This document shows, one piece after another, positions 9,633 to 17,359 of a stretch of 48,245 nt of DNA (its first letter is position 1; each line of letters begins with the position of its first letter). The notes under the pieces were generated by a model. It ran no database searches. It was given only the letters and a program-made list of their open reading frames with translations, and was not told where the DNA came from. The translations under genes and the position numbers were made by a program. The stretch lies in contig JANXAG010000009.1 in assembly GCA_025062375.1 (NCBI GenBank), positions 1 through 48,245 on the forward strand. The letters are read 5' to 3'. The stretch is from Anaerolineae bacterium (lineage in GTDB: Bacteria > Chloroflexota > Anaerolineae > SpSt-600).

Positions 9633-10934
9633 ATGATTCAGGCGCTAAAGAGTGCTTTTCGTTTCCCTGATCTGCGCAAAAGGATACTTTTCACCCTGGG
9701 GATAATAGCCCTTTACAGGCTGGTGGCCCATATCCCTGTGCCAGGGGTGGACCCTGTGGCCATTAAAAAGCTTTTTGAGGCCAGCCATCTCCTGGGCTTT
9801 CTAGACATGTTCTCAGGCGGGGCTATGTCCAGCTTTTCCATTATCGCCATGGGTGTTTATCCCTACATAACTGCTTCCATCGTGATGCAACTTCTGATCC
9901 CTCTTATACCCCGGCTGGAAAAGCTTGTTAAAGAGGGAGGGGAAGAGGGGAGGCGGAAAATAGAGCGTTACACCCACTGGCTTACAGTTCCACTGGCGGC
10001 GCTTGAAGCTTTCGGCCAGGGGATTTTGTTGGCAAGAGAGGGGGTCCTGGCTAACTTTGGCTTGGCTCCTGACACTTTGCTTCCCACTATTGCTACCGTA
10101 ATCACCCTCACGGCCGGGACCATGTTCGCCATGTGGCTTGGCCAACTCATTGATGAAAAGGGCATAGGAAACGGCATCTCCCTCATAATCTTCAGCGGTA
10201 TAGTGGCACAGGTGCCTTTAAGGGTGGGAAGGATACTGATGAGCAGGCCTCTTGACCTTATCCTCTTCCTCATCATAACGGCCATAACGGTTGGAGCCAT
10301 AGTCTATATCCAGGAAGCTCAGAGGAGAATACCGGTCCAGTACGGGCGCCGGGTCAGGGCAATAAGAGGCAACAGGGTCCTGGTAGTGGGGGGGCAGGGA
10401 ACTCACATCCCTCTGAGAGTTAACTCGGCGGGGATGATCCCTCTCATCTTTGCCCAGAGCTTCCTTCTTCTGCCTGCCACCATCTCAAGCTATCTGGTTT
10501 ATGCTCCCAACAAAGTGGTGTCCAGCATAGCGGCTGGAATGAGTCAGGCCTTTGACCCCAGGAGCAACTTTTACTGGATAGCCTACTTTTTCCTGGTAGT
10601 GGCCTTCACCTATTTCTATACCGACGTCATCTTCAAGCAACAGAATCTGGCCGAGTTCCTCCAGAAGCAGGGAGGCTTCATACCGGGGATCAGGCCAGGA
10701 AAGAGCACTGAGGACTATCTTAACAAAGTGTTGCAGCGCATTACTTTCGCTGGCGCCGTTTTCCTTGGTTTAGTAGCTATTCTCCCCTGGATTGTGAGGG
10801 ACGTCACCGAAACCCAGGTCATGCTTCTTACCAGTGCTGGTCTTCTGATCGTCGTGGGGGTTGTCATAGATACCATGCGGCAGCTTGAGGCCCAGCTTAT
10901 CATGCGCCATTACGAAGGATTCCTGAGAAGGTAG
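9633..10934 (+). CDS. secY: Preprotein translocase subunit SecY
   Basis: 433 residues with about ten transmembrane helices, the channel of the Sec translocon. Recognisable are YRLVAHIPVPGVD (first helix and plug region), SGGAMSSFSIIAMGVYPYIT, the cytosolic loop RRIPVQYGRRVRAIRG that contacts ribosome or SecA, and QQNLAEFLQKQGGFIPGIRP. In the usual place between rplO and adk. Confidence 0.98.
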   Translation: MIQALKSAFRFPDLRKRILFTLGIIALYRLVAHIPVPGVDPVAIKKLFEASHLLGFLDMFSGGAMSSFSIIAMGVYPYITASIVMQLLIPLIPRLEKLVKEGGEEGRRKIERYTHWLTVPLAALEAFGQGILLAREGVLANFGLAPDTLLPTIATVITLTAGTMFAMWLGQLIDEKGIGNGISLIIFSGIVAQVPLRVGRILMSRPLDLILFLIITAITVGAIVYIQEAQRRIPVQYGRRVRAIRGNRVLVVGGQGTHIPLRVNSAGMIPLIFAQSFLLLPATISSYLVYAPNKVVSSIAAGMSQAFDPRSNFYWIAYFFLVVAFTYFYTDVIFKQQNLAEFLQKQGGFIPGIRPGKSTEDYLNKVLQRITFAGAVFLGLVAILPWIVRDVTETQVMLLTSAGLLIVVGVVIDTMRQLEAQLIMRHYEGFLRR

Positions 10935-10938
10935 TAAA

Positions 10939-11628
10939 ATGGTCCAAAGACCCCTCTACGTCGTTCTCATAGGAGCCCCGGGGGCGGGTAAGGGCACTCA
11001 GGCTGCCCTGTTGGAAAAGGAGTTGGGTATCCCTCACATCTCTTCGGGAGACATGCTAAGGGAGGCGGTGGCTAAGGGGACAGAACTTGGTCGCCTGGCC
11101 AAAAGTTACATGGATCGGGGAGAGCTTGTCCCCGACGATGTGATGGTCAAAGTGGTGCTGGAGCGCCTTTCCATGCCTGACTGTCAAAGAGGAGCCTTGT
11201 TGGACGGTTTCCCCCGAACTCCGGAGCAGGCGAGGGCGCTGGAAGAGGCGCTGGCTAAAGAGGGGAAATTTATATCCTTGGTCCCTTACATAAAAGTTTC
11301 AATGGAGAAACTCCTGGAAAGGCTTGCAGGCAGATGGATTTGCCGTAATTGTCAGGCTGTTTACCATCTGGTCTATAACCCGCCCAAGGAAGACTTAAAG
11401 TGCGATTTGTGCGGCGGGGAACTTTACCAGCGTGAAGATGATAAGCCGGAGACGGCCCGTCGCCGTCTGGAGGTCTATTTCGCCCAGACGGCCCCCCTTA
11501 TAGAGCACTACCGTAAGGCTGGTATCCTTCGGGAGATAGATGGGGAAAGGGGGATAGAGGAAATACATCGTGAGCTTGTAGCCCTTTTATCCGAGGTCCA
11601 GAGGCGAGGGGGGGATGATAATCCTTAA
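10939..11628 (+). CDS. adk: Adenylate kinase, long-lid zinc type
   Basis: 229 residues. Catalyses ATP + AMP = 2 ADP. The P-loop GAPGAGKGTQ is at residues 13-22, HISSGDMLREAV contacts AMP, and LLDGFPRTPEQ follows. The LID domain has four cysteines in CRNC and CDLC pairs, the zinc-binding LID of many Gram-positive-type enzymes. The C-terminus overlaps map by 14 nt. Confidence 0.98.
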   Translation: MVQRPLYVVLIGAPGAGKGTQAALLEKELGIPHISSGDMLREAVAKGTELGRLAKSYMDRGELVPDDVMVKVVLERLSMPDCQRGALLDGFPRTPEQARALEEALAKEGKFISLVPYIKVSMEKLLERLAGRWICRNCQAVYHLVYNPPKEDLKCDLCGGELYQREDDKPETARRRLEVYFAQTAPLIEHYRKAGILREIDGERGIEEIHRELVALLSEVQRRGGDDNP

Positions 11629-12364
11629 ATCGCCGAGGGAAATAGAGCTTATGCGGGAGGCCGGAAGGATAGTAGCCCTTACGTTGGCAACCCTGGCTGA
11701 AAAGATCAGGGAGGGGGTGACAACAGCCCAGCTGGAGGAGTGGGCCGAAGAGGTAATTCGGAAAAACAGGGCGGTTCCGTCTTTCAAGGGATACAGGGGT
11801 TTCCCCGCTTCCATATGCGTATCTGTCAACGAGGAGGTTGTGCACGGAATTCCTGATCGGAGGCGTGTTATCAGAGAAGGCGATGTGGTAAGTATAGATG
11901 TAGGGGTCATATACAAAGGCTACCACGGTGATGCGGCTGTGACCCTTGGGATTGGTCAGATAACAGAAAGAGCGCGAGAGCTCATAGAAGTAGCTAAGGG
12001 GGCTTTGAATTCAGCTATCGCTGCGGCCAGGGCGGGGAACCGCCTTGGTGATATATCTTGGGCCATCCAGAGCTATGCTGAAAGCAACGGTTTCAATGTG
12101 GTAAGAGAATATACGGGCCACGGTATAGGGCGTCACATGCATGAAGACCCCCAGGTTCCAAATGTTGGGGTACCTGGTAAGGGGGTGCTCCTGAGGCCCG
12201 GTATGACCTTGGCTCTGGAGCCCATGGTGGTAGCTGGCTCCTGGGAAGTGGAAGTCCTCCCGGATGGCTGGACCGTAGTGACAAAAGACAAAAGTCTGGC
12301 AGCACATTTTGAACACACCATCGCCATAACTGATGGGGAAGCTGAAATCCTTACAAGGCTCTAA
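11615..12364 (+). CDS. map: Methionine aminopeptidase, type I
   Basis: 249 residues. Removes N-terminal Met from nascent proteins. Metal ligands can be placed: Asp in VSIDVG, Asp in YHGDAAVT, His in [17 protein letters not shown], Glu in LALEPMVV and the last Glu near the C-terminus (DGEAEIL). It overlaps adk by 14 nt and is followed directly by rpmJ; the infA gene often found at this point is absent. Confidence 0.97.
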   Translation: MIILKSPREIELMREAGRIVALTLATLAEKIREGVTTAQLEEWAEEVIRKNRAVPSFKGYRGFPASICVSVNEEVVHGIPDRRRVIREGDVVSIDVGVIYKGYHGDAAVTLGIGQITERARELIEVAKGALNSAIAAARAGNRLGDISWAIQSYAESNGFNVVREYTGHGIGRHMHEDPQVPNVGVPGKGVLLRPGMTLALEPMVVAGSWEVEVLPDGWTVVTKDKSLAAHFEHTIAITDGEAEILTRL

Positions 12365-12378
12365 AGGAGGGGGCAGAG

Positions 12379-12495
12379 ATGAAAGTGCGTCCTTCGGCGA
12401 AGCGTCGTTGCGCCAAATGCAAGATCATAAGGCGCCGTGGGGTTGTTAGGGTGATCTGCGAGAACCCTAAACATAAACAAAGGCAAGGCAAATAG
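12379..12495 (+). CDS. rpmJ: 50S ribosomal protein L36 (bL36), zinc type
   Basis: 38 codons from ATG at 12379 to TAG at 12493-12495. Reading: [20 protein letters not shown], then [18 protein letters not shown]. The C-x2-C, C and H ligands form the L36 zinc site. It lies between map and rpsM, its usual place, with the ribosome binding site AAAGGAGGGG in front. Confidence 0.98.
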   Translation: MKVRPSAKRRCAKCKIIRRRGVVRVICENPKHKQRQGK

Positions 12496-12507
12496 GAGGT
12501 TAAAGTC

Positions 12508-12897
12508 ATGGCCCGTATTGCTGGCGTTGATTTGCCCAAGGATAAGCGTGTGGAGGTGGCCTTAACCTACATTTACGGCATAGGTCTCCCCACCAGTCAG
12601 AGAATATTGCTGGAAACTGGCGTAAACCCCAGCACCAGGGTTAAGGAACTTACGGAAGAAGAGATAAGCCGCATCCGCGAATATATTGAGAAAAACCTCA
12701 AAGTGGAGGGAGACCTCCGCCGAGAGGTAGCGATGAACATAAAGCGTCTGATAGACATTGGTTGTTATCGGGGTATACGCCACAAGCGCAACCTTCCGGT
12801 GCGCGGTCAACGCACCAGGACCAACGCTCGCACCAAGCGTGGTCCTCGCAAGACTGTGGCTGGCCGCGGGCGCAAGCGCGGTGCCAAGAAGAAGTAA
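12508..12897 (+). CDS. rpsM: 30S ribosomal protein S13 (uS13)
   Basis: 129 residues starting [40 protein letters not shown] and the basic tail [16 protein letters not shown] are the signature near the P-site tRNA. A good AGGAGG site lies upstream. It is followed by an unusually long 150-nt spacer before rpsK that contains a palindromic repeat. Confidence 0.98.
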   Translation: MARIAGVDLPKDKRVEVALTYIYGIGLPTSQRILLETGVNPSTRVKELTEEEISRIREYIEKNLKVEGDLRREVAMNIKRLIDIGCYRGIRHKRNLPVRGQRTRTNARTKRGPRKTVAGRGRKRGAKKK

Positions 12898-12937
12898 TGG
12901 GAAACCCTGGCGTAACTGCTCGCCCGCTTTTGGGGGC

Positions 12938-12982
12938 TTGCTTCGCTATTGCAATGGGGCGCGGTTATTGCGAGCGAAGCAA
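12938..12982. repeat. REP-like palindromic element between rpsM and rpsK
   Basis: Two perfect 9-nt inverted arms, TTGCTTCGC at 12938-12946 and GCGAAGCAA at 12974-12982, enclose 27 nt that holds related words (CTATTGCAA and TTATTGCGA). This resembles the small dispersed palindromes with a GCTTCGCTCGCAAT-type core found in many bacteria. It lies in the only long gap inside the otherwise tightly packed ribosomal cluster. Only one copy is seen in this window. Confidence 0.6.
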
Positions 12983-13047
12983 AACGCTTTCCCGGTTGCA
13001 TAGGGAAGGTGGTTATGTTAGAAAATTAAACTTTGTGAGGAGGAGGT

Positions 13048-13440
13048 ATGGCTCAGAAAAAGGCAAAGCGAACTAAAAGGAAAGAAAGAAAAATTCCGCC
13101 TGTAGCTCAGGCTCACGTCCAGGCTTCTTTCAACAACACCATCATCACCATAACGGACCATCAGGGTAACACGATAGTGTGGGGAAGTTGTGGCACTCTG
13201 GGCTACAAGGGTTCTAAGAAGAGCACCCCATATGCGGCGCAGATGGCTGCCCAGAAGGTGGCCGAGCAGGCCAAACAGCTGGGCATAAGGGAAGTAGATG
13301 TTCTCATTAAAGGACCGGGGCCTGGTCGGGAGGCAGCTATAAGGGCTTTCCAGACTGTAGGCCTCAAAATCCGGTCTATAGCCGATGTAACTCCCATACC
13401 TCATAATGGATGTAGACCGCCGAAGCGGAGGAGGGTGTAA
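13048..13440 (+). CDS. rpsK: 30S ribosomal protein S11 (uS11)
   Basis: 130 residues. [38 protein letters not shown] and the end [18 protein letters not shown] are universal S11 signatures. S11 forms part of the platform near the E site. The ribosome binding site GTGAGGAGGAGGT is strong. The TAA stop overlaps the rpsD start by one base. Confidence 0.98.
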   Translation: MAQKKAKRTKRKERKIPPVAQAHVQASFNNTIITITDHQGNTIVWGSCGTLGYKGSKKSTPYAAQMAAQKVAEQAKQLGIREVDVLIKGPGPGREAAIRAFQTVGLKIRSIADVTPIPHNGCRPPKRRRV

Positions 13441-14075
13441 TGGCGAGGTATACTGGTCCGACCTGCAGAATTTGTCGGAGAGAAGGGATAAAACTTTATT
13501 TGAAAGGGGAGCGTTGCTATACATCAAAATGTGCTATGGAGAGGAGGCCATATCCCCCTGGCATGCATGGCCCTGAGAGGCGCAGAGTTAAGCTTTCTGA
13601 CTATGGGATCAGGCTTAGGGAAAAGCAGAGGCTTCGCCGGATTTATGGGGTTGCGGAGCGCCAGTTCCGGCGTTACTTTGAAATGGCCTCTAAGGCCAAG
13701 GGGATGACAGGGCCTACTCTCATTACCATCCTGGAAAGGCGCCTTGACAACGTCGTTTACCGGCTTGGGTTTGCTTCTTCCAGGCCTCAGGCTCGCCAGC
13801 TGGTCGCGCACGGTCATTTCACCGTTAACGGCCGCAGGGTTGATATCCCTTCATATCTGGTTAAGCCTGGCGATCTCATAGCTGTAAAGGAAGAAAGTCG
13901 AGATAAACCCTACTTCAAAGCTCTGGCAGAAACTCTGGCCCAGACGAGTGTTCCTTCTTGGTTGAGCCTTGATCCATTGACTATGAGCGGGAAGGTGCTG
14001 GAGCTTCCCAGACGTGAGGACATAACCGATATCCAGATCAAAGAGCAGCTGGTGGTGGAATTCTATTCCCGGTAG
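13440..14075 (+). CDS. rpsD: 30S ribosomal protein S4 (uS4), cysteine-containing type
   Basis: 211 residues. The N-terminus has Cys residues in [11 protein letters not shown] and YTSKCAME, the zinc-binding C+ form. [20 protein letters not shown] and the S4 RNA-binding fold ([20 protein letters not shown], then [18 protein letters not shown]) confirm the family. A primary 16S rRNA binder. Confidence 0.98.
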   Translation: MARYTGPTCRICRREGIKLYLKGERCYTSKCAMERRPYPPGMHGPERRRVKLSDYGIRLREKQRLRRIYGVAERQFRRYFEMASKAKGMTGPTLITILERRLDNVVYRLGFASSRPQARQLVAHGHFTVNGRRVDIPSYLVKPGDLIAVKEESRDKPYFKALAETLAQTSVPSWLSLDPLTMSGKVLELPRREDITDIQIKEQLVVEFYSR

Positions 14076-14094
14076 TAAAGACGGAGGGGGTAAA

Positions 14095-15042
14095 TTGGAG
14101 AGGTTTTTGCCTAAAATTGAATGCTTAGCTGAAGCGAGAAACTACGCTAAATTCTCCATAGGCTATCTGGAAAGGGGATTTGGAACAACCGTGGGCAACG
14201 CCCTGCGAAGAGTGCTTCTTTCTTCCATCCCGGGCGCGGCTGTTACATCTGTAAGGGTTAGTGGGATCTACCATGAGTTTGCGCCTCTCCCACATTGCAA
14301 GGAGACGATGCTGGAATTCATCCTCAATGTAAAGAAAATAAGGCTCAAACTCCACGGCGAGGATTCCGCCAGGCTGAGGATCCAGGTCACCAGAGCTGGT
14401 GAAATCACAGCTGGCGACCTGGAATGCCCTCCCTATGTGGAGATAGTTAACCCTGAACAGTATCTCCTGACGGCTGACTCCGATGAAGTTGACCTGGATA
14501 TAGAGATGACGGTTCAAAGGGGCAAAGGGTATTCCCCTGCCGAAGAGCGCAAGAGGCTTTCAGTGGGAGAGATAGCAGTTGATGCTATCTTTAACCCGGT
14601 AAGAAGGGTTAGCTTTGAGGTTCAGAGTGCACAGGCGGGGCACCTCAGCAAGCTGGAGCGCCTTATCATGGAGATATGGACCGACGGGACTATAACTCCT
14701 GAAGAGGCTTTGAGGACAGCAGCCAGCATACTGGTGCAACATTTTTCCTTTTTAGCTGAAACAAAGCCTGTCCCCAAAGTGGAGGTGGAAGAGAAGCCTG
14801 AAGAGGTAATTTCTCGTCAGCTCTATGAGATTAGCCTTGATGATCTTGGGCTGAGCACCCGGGTTTACAATGCCCTTCGCAGGGCTGGCATTTTCACCCT
14901 GGGGGAGATACTGGAGAGGCTTTCCCAGGGCAAAGAAGGTTTCAATGATATAAGGAACTTTGGCCCCAAGGCCTATGAAGAGCTTGTTAAAACTCTTGAG
15001 GAAAAAGGTTTTCTGAAAGAAATTCCAGGGGTGGTAAGCTAA
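14095..15042 (+). CDS. rpoA: DNA-directed RNA polymerase alpha subunit, TTG start
   Basis: 315 residues from TTG with GGAGGGGG upstream. The N-terminal dimerisation domain contains GYLERGFGTTVGNALRRVLL and SSIPGAAVTSVRVSG. After a short acidic linker (residues about 222-237) the C-terminal domain carries LGLSTRVYNALRRAGIFTLG and NFGPKAYEELVKTL, which bind UP elements and activators. Standard place before rplQ. Confidence 0.98.
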   Translation: MERFLPKIECLAEARNYAKFSIGYLERGFGTTVGNALRRVLLSSIPGAAVTSVRVSGIYHEFAPLPHCKETMLEFILNVKKIRLKLHGEDSARLRIQVTRAGEITAGDLECPPYVEIVNPEQYLLTADSDEVDLDIEMTVQRGKGYSPAEERKRLSVGEIAVDAIFNPVRRVSFEVQSAQAGHLSKLERLIMEIWTDGTITPEEALRTAASILVQHFSFLAETKPVPKVEVEEKPEEVISRQLYEISLDDLGLSTRVYNALRRAGIFTLGEILERLSQGKEGFNDIRNFGPKAYEELVKTLEEKGFLKEIPGVVS

Positions 15043-15043
15043 A

Positions 15044-15397
15044 ATGAGGCACAGAGTTGTCAAGAAAAAATTGGGTAGAAGCGTGGGACATCGTCGGGCT
15101 CTTTACAGAAGCCTGCTCACAGCTCTTTTCCGGCACAAAAGGATAGAGACAACCCTGGCTAAAGCCAAAGCGGTGCAGCCCCTGGCGGAAAAGCTCATAA
15201 CTATAGCTCGCCAGGGAGATCTCCACTCCCGTCGCCTGATAGCCGCTTACCTCTGGGATAAGAAAGTGGCAACGGAGCTTTTCCGGGAGATCGCTCCCAA
15301 ATATAAAAACAGGCCCGGGGGTTACACTCGCATCCTGAAGCTTGGCTTCCGCCAGGGCGATGGAGCGGAGATGGCCATTCTGGAGCTTGTGGAATGA
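15044..15397 (+). CDS. rplQ: 50S ribosomal protein L17 (bL17)
   Basis: 117 residues starting MRHRVVKKKLGRSVGHRRAL. RIETTLAKAKAVQPLAEKLI and the C-terminal GGYTRILKLGFRQGDGAEMA are family signatures. Start is 1 nt after the rpoA stop. Confidence 0.98.
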   Translation: MRHRVVKKKLGRSVGHRRALYRSLLTALFRHKRIETTLAKAKAVQPLAEKLITIARQGDLHSRRLIAAYLWDKKVATELFREIAPKYKNRPGGYTRILKLGFRQGDGAEMAILELVE

Positions 15398-15398
15398 A

Positions 15399-16145
15399 AT
15401 GGCCCTTTACTTTAAAGCCGTTCTGGAATACGATGGCACAAGATACCTTGGGTTTCAGCTTCAACCCCATGGGCCTACTATTCAGGGGGAAATTGAGCTT
15501 GCTCTTTACAAACTCACAGGCCAGAAGGTGAGGATAAAGGCCGCTGGCCGGACTGATGCCGGGGTTCATTCGATGGGGCAGGTGATAGCCTTTCGGGTGG
15601 AATGGAAGCACTCTTTAGAGGATTTGCACAGGGGGTTAAACGCCCTTTTGCCCGAGGATATTGTGGTGAGGGAACTGACCCTGGCCCCCGAAGGCTTTCA
15701 CCCGCGCTTTAGCGCTTTGAGCCGGGAATATCGCTACACAATTTTGAATACGCCCTGGCCATCGCCCCTGCGGGGGAGGTTTGCCTATCATTTCCCGGGC
15801 AAGCTGGACCTTGAGGCCATGCAGAAAGCGGCCTCCTACTTTGTGGGGGAGCACGACTTTGCTTCCTTTGGGACTCCCCCGAAGGGGGAAAATACGGTTC
15901 GTCATGTTTATCGGGCTGAGTGGCGGAAGGAGGGAGATTTCCTGCACTTTGAAATAGAAGCCAATGCTTTTCTCAAGCGTATGGTCCGGCTCATGGTGGG
16001 GACTCTTCTCCGAGTAGGAGAAGGTAAGATCCCTCCGGAGGAGGTAAAAGCTATCCTGGAAGCGCGGGATATAAGCCTTTCTGGCCCTGCAGTCCCGGCC
16101 CGTGGCCTGTGCCTTGTGAGAGTAAACTATCCTGAGGGAGGGTGA
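15399..16145 (+). CDS. truA: tRNA pseudouridine(38-40) synthase TruA
   Basis: About 248 residues from ATG at 15399; the open frame extends upstream into rplQ but homology begins at [20 protein letters not shown]. The catalytic Asp is in [15 protein letters not shown]-terminal elements [11 protein letters not shown] and [15 protein letters not shown] are typical. It modifies the anticodon stem of tRNAs. The stop overlaps the rplM start (GTGA). Confidence 0.97.
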   Translation: MALYFKAVLEYDGTRYLGFQLQPHGPTIQGEIELALYKLTGQKVRIKAAGRTDAGVHSMGQVIAFRVEWKHSLEDLHRGLNALLPEDIVVRELTLAPEGFHPRFSALSREYRYTILNTPWPSPLRGRFAYHFPGKLDLEAMQKAASYFVGEHDFASFGTPPKGENTVRHVYRAEWRKEGDFLHFEIEANAFLKRMVRLMVGTLLRVGEGKIPPEEVKAILEARDISLSGPAVPARGLCLVRVNYPEGG

Positions 16146-16582
16146 AATTGAGGCAGAGGACTTACAGGGCTAAACCTGAGGAGATAAAGCGAGAGTGGTA
16201 TCTTGTAGACGCTGCGGGCAAGACCTTGGGGCGTCTTGCCTCCGAAATAGCTAAAATCCTTAGAGGGAAGCACAAGCCCATCTACACCCCGCACCTGGAC
16301 TGCGGCGATTATGTGGTGGTCATAAACGCAGCGAAAATCAAGGTTACCGGCAAGAAGCTTACCGATAAGATTTACTATCGGCATTCGGGCTACATGGGTG
16401 GCCTTAAGGAAATTCCCCTGTGGAGGATGTTAGAAGAACATCCCGAAAGAGTTATAGAGCTGGCGGTTAAGAGGATGCTTCCCCAGAACAGGCTTGGGCG
16501 GAAAATGATAAAAAAGCTCAAGGTTTACGCCGGGGAGAATCATCCCCATCAAGCTCAACAGCCCAAGAAACTGGAAATATAA
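16142..16582 (+). CDS. rplM: 50S ribosomal protein L13 (uL13)
   Basis: 146 residues from GTG 16142 (a TTG at 16148 is an alternative). Signatures: [54 protein letters not shown] and the end [19 protein letters not shown]13 is an early assembly protein and forms the usual pair with rpsI. Confidence 0.97.
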   Translation: MKLRQRTYRAKPEEIKREWYLVDAAGKTLGRLASEIAKILRGKHKPIYTPHLDCGDYVVVINAAKIKVTGKKLTDKIYYRHSGYMGGLKEIPLWRMLEEHPERVIELAVKRMLPQNRLGRKMIKKLKVYAGENHPHQAQQPKKLEI

Positions 16583-16596
16583 GGAGGGAGAAGGAA

Positions 16597-16998
16597 ATGG
16601 AGCAACAGTTACGTTACTATTACGCTCGCGGGCGGAGGAAAGAAGCGTCAGCTCAGGTTCGCCTTTATCCAGGCGGAACCGGCAAAATAATCGTAAATGA
16701 GAAACCCCTGGAGGAATACTTCCCGCTGGAAAGAAATATATTGAACGTTTTGAGCCCCCTGAAAATCACTGGCCTGGAGGGCAAATTTGACATAACAGTG
16801 AAAGTAGAGGGCGGAGGGGTTTCAGGGCAAGCCGATGCCATAAAGCTTGGGATAGCAAGGGCTTTAATCCTTTATAACCCTCAATTAAAGCCTGCCCTTA
16901 AGCAATATGGCCTCCTTACCCGGGATCCCAGAGAGAAAGAACGCAAGAAAGTGGGCCTCAAGCGTGCTCGCAAGGCTCCCCGCTACAGCAAGCGTTAA
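16597..16998 (+). CDS. rpsI: 30S ribosomal protein S9 (uS9)
   Basis: 133 residues. YYARGRRKEASAQVRLYPG, VKVEGGGVSGQADAIKLGIA and the C-terminal tail KKVGLKRARKAPRYSKR, whose last Arg touches P-site tRNA, identify S9. Last gene of the superoperon, followed by a terminator 36 nt downstream. Confidence 0.98.
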   Translation: MEQQLRYYYARGRRKEASAQVRLYPGGTGKIIVNEKPLEEYFPLERNILNVLSPLKITGLEGKFDITVKVEGGGVSGQADAIKLGIARALILYNPQLKPALKQYGLLTRDPREKERKKVGLKRARKAPRYSKR

Positions 16999-17034
16999 AG
17001 ATTAAGACAAAAACCAGCATAATTCAAAAAATAA

Positions 17035-17069
17035 GGGGGCTGTCTCTTCCAAGACAAGCCCCGTTTTTT
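17035..17069. terminator. Rho-independent terminator, probably bidirectional
   Basis: GGGGCT (17036-17041) pairs with AGCCCC (17057-17062) and GTCT with AGAC, with a one-base bulge, followed by GTTTTTT on the + strand. On the - strand the hairpin is followed by a CTTATTTTTT run, so it can also end the tRNA-Val transcript. Confidence 0.85.
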
Positions 17070-17076
17070 CCTCAAG

Positions 17077-17150
17077 TGGGCGGTACAGGAGTTGAACCTG
17101 TGACCTCCTCCTTGTAAGGGAGGCGCTCTGACCAGCTGAGCTAACCGCCC
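17077..17150 (-). tRNA. tRNA-Val (anticodon UAC)
   Basis: 74 nt on the - strand fold as a full cloverleaf: acceptor GGGCGGT/ACCGCCC, D-stem GCTC/GAGC, anticodon stem CCTCC/GGAGG with loop CTTACAA (anticodon TAC), T-stem ACAGG/CCTGT with loop TTCAACT, discriminator A. No CCA is encoded. It converges on the ribosomal operon terminator. Confidence 0.95.
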
Positions 17151-17156
17151 ATAAAA

Positions 17157-17184
17157 ATTATAGCACAATACAAAAATTTTTCAA
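17157..17184 (-). promoter_or_regulatory. Promoter of tRNA-Val
   Basis: On the - strand, TTGAAA (17184-17179), a 16-nt spacer and TATAAT (17162-17157). The first base of the mature tRNA (17150) lies 7 nt after the -10 box, the normal start distance, so transcription may begin at or very near G1 of the tRNA. Confidence 0.7.
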
Positions 17185-17267
17185 ACCGCAGGCTCCACAG
17201 CCGTAGTCTCTATAAATCTCTGTGTATTCGCCCACAAGCAGGGCCCGAAAACCAAAAGGGGTAAAAG

Positions 17268-17297
17268 TTGACAACAGAGGGCCTCAGGAGGTAAAAT
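17268..17297 (+). promoter_or_regulatory. Promoter upstream of the HdrE-HdrD fusion gene
   Basis: TTGACA at 17268-17273 and TAAAAT at 17292-17297 with an 18-nt spacer, about 60 nt before the ATG at 17360. The rest of the 17185-17359 gap shows nothing else recognisable. Confidence 0.6.
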
Positions 17298-17359
17298 ATT
17301 TGTGAAAAAAAGTACAAAATTCAGGGTAAGCCCTATGGTGCTTTAAAAAGAGAGGTCCT

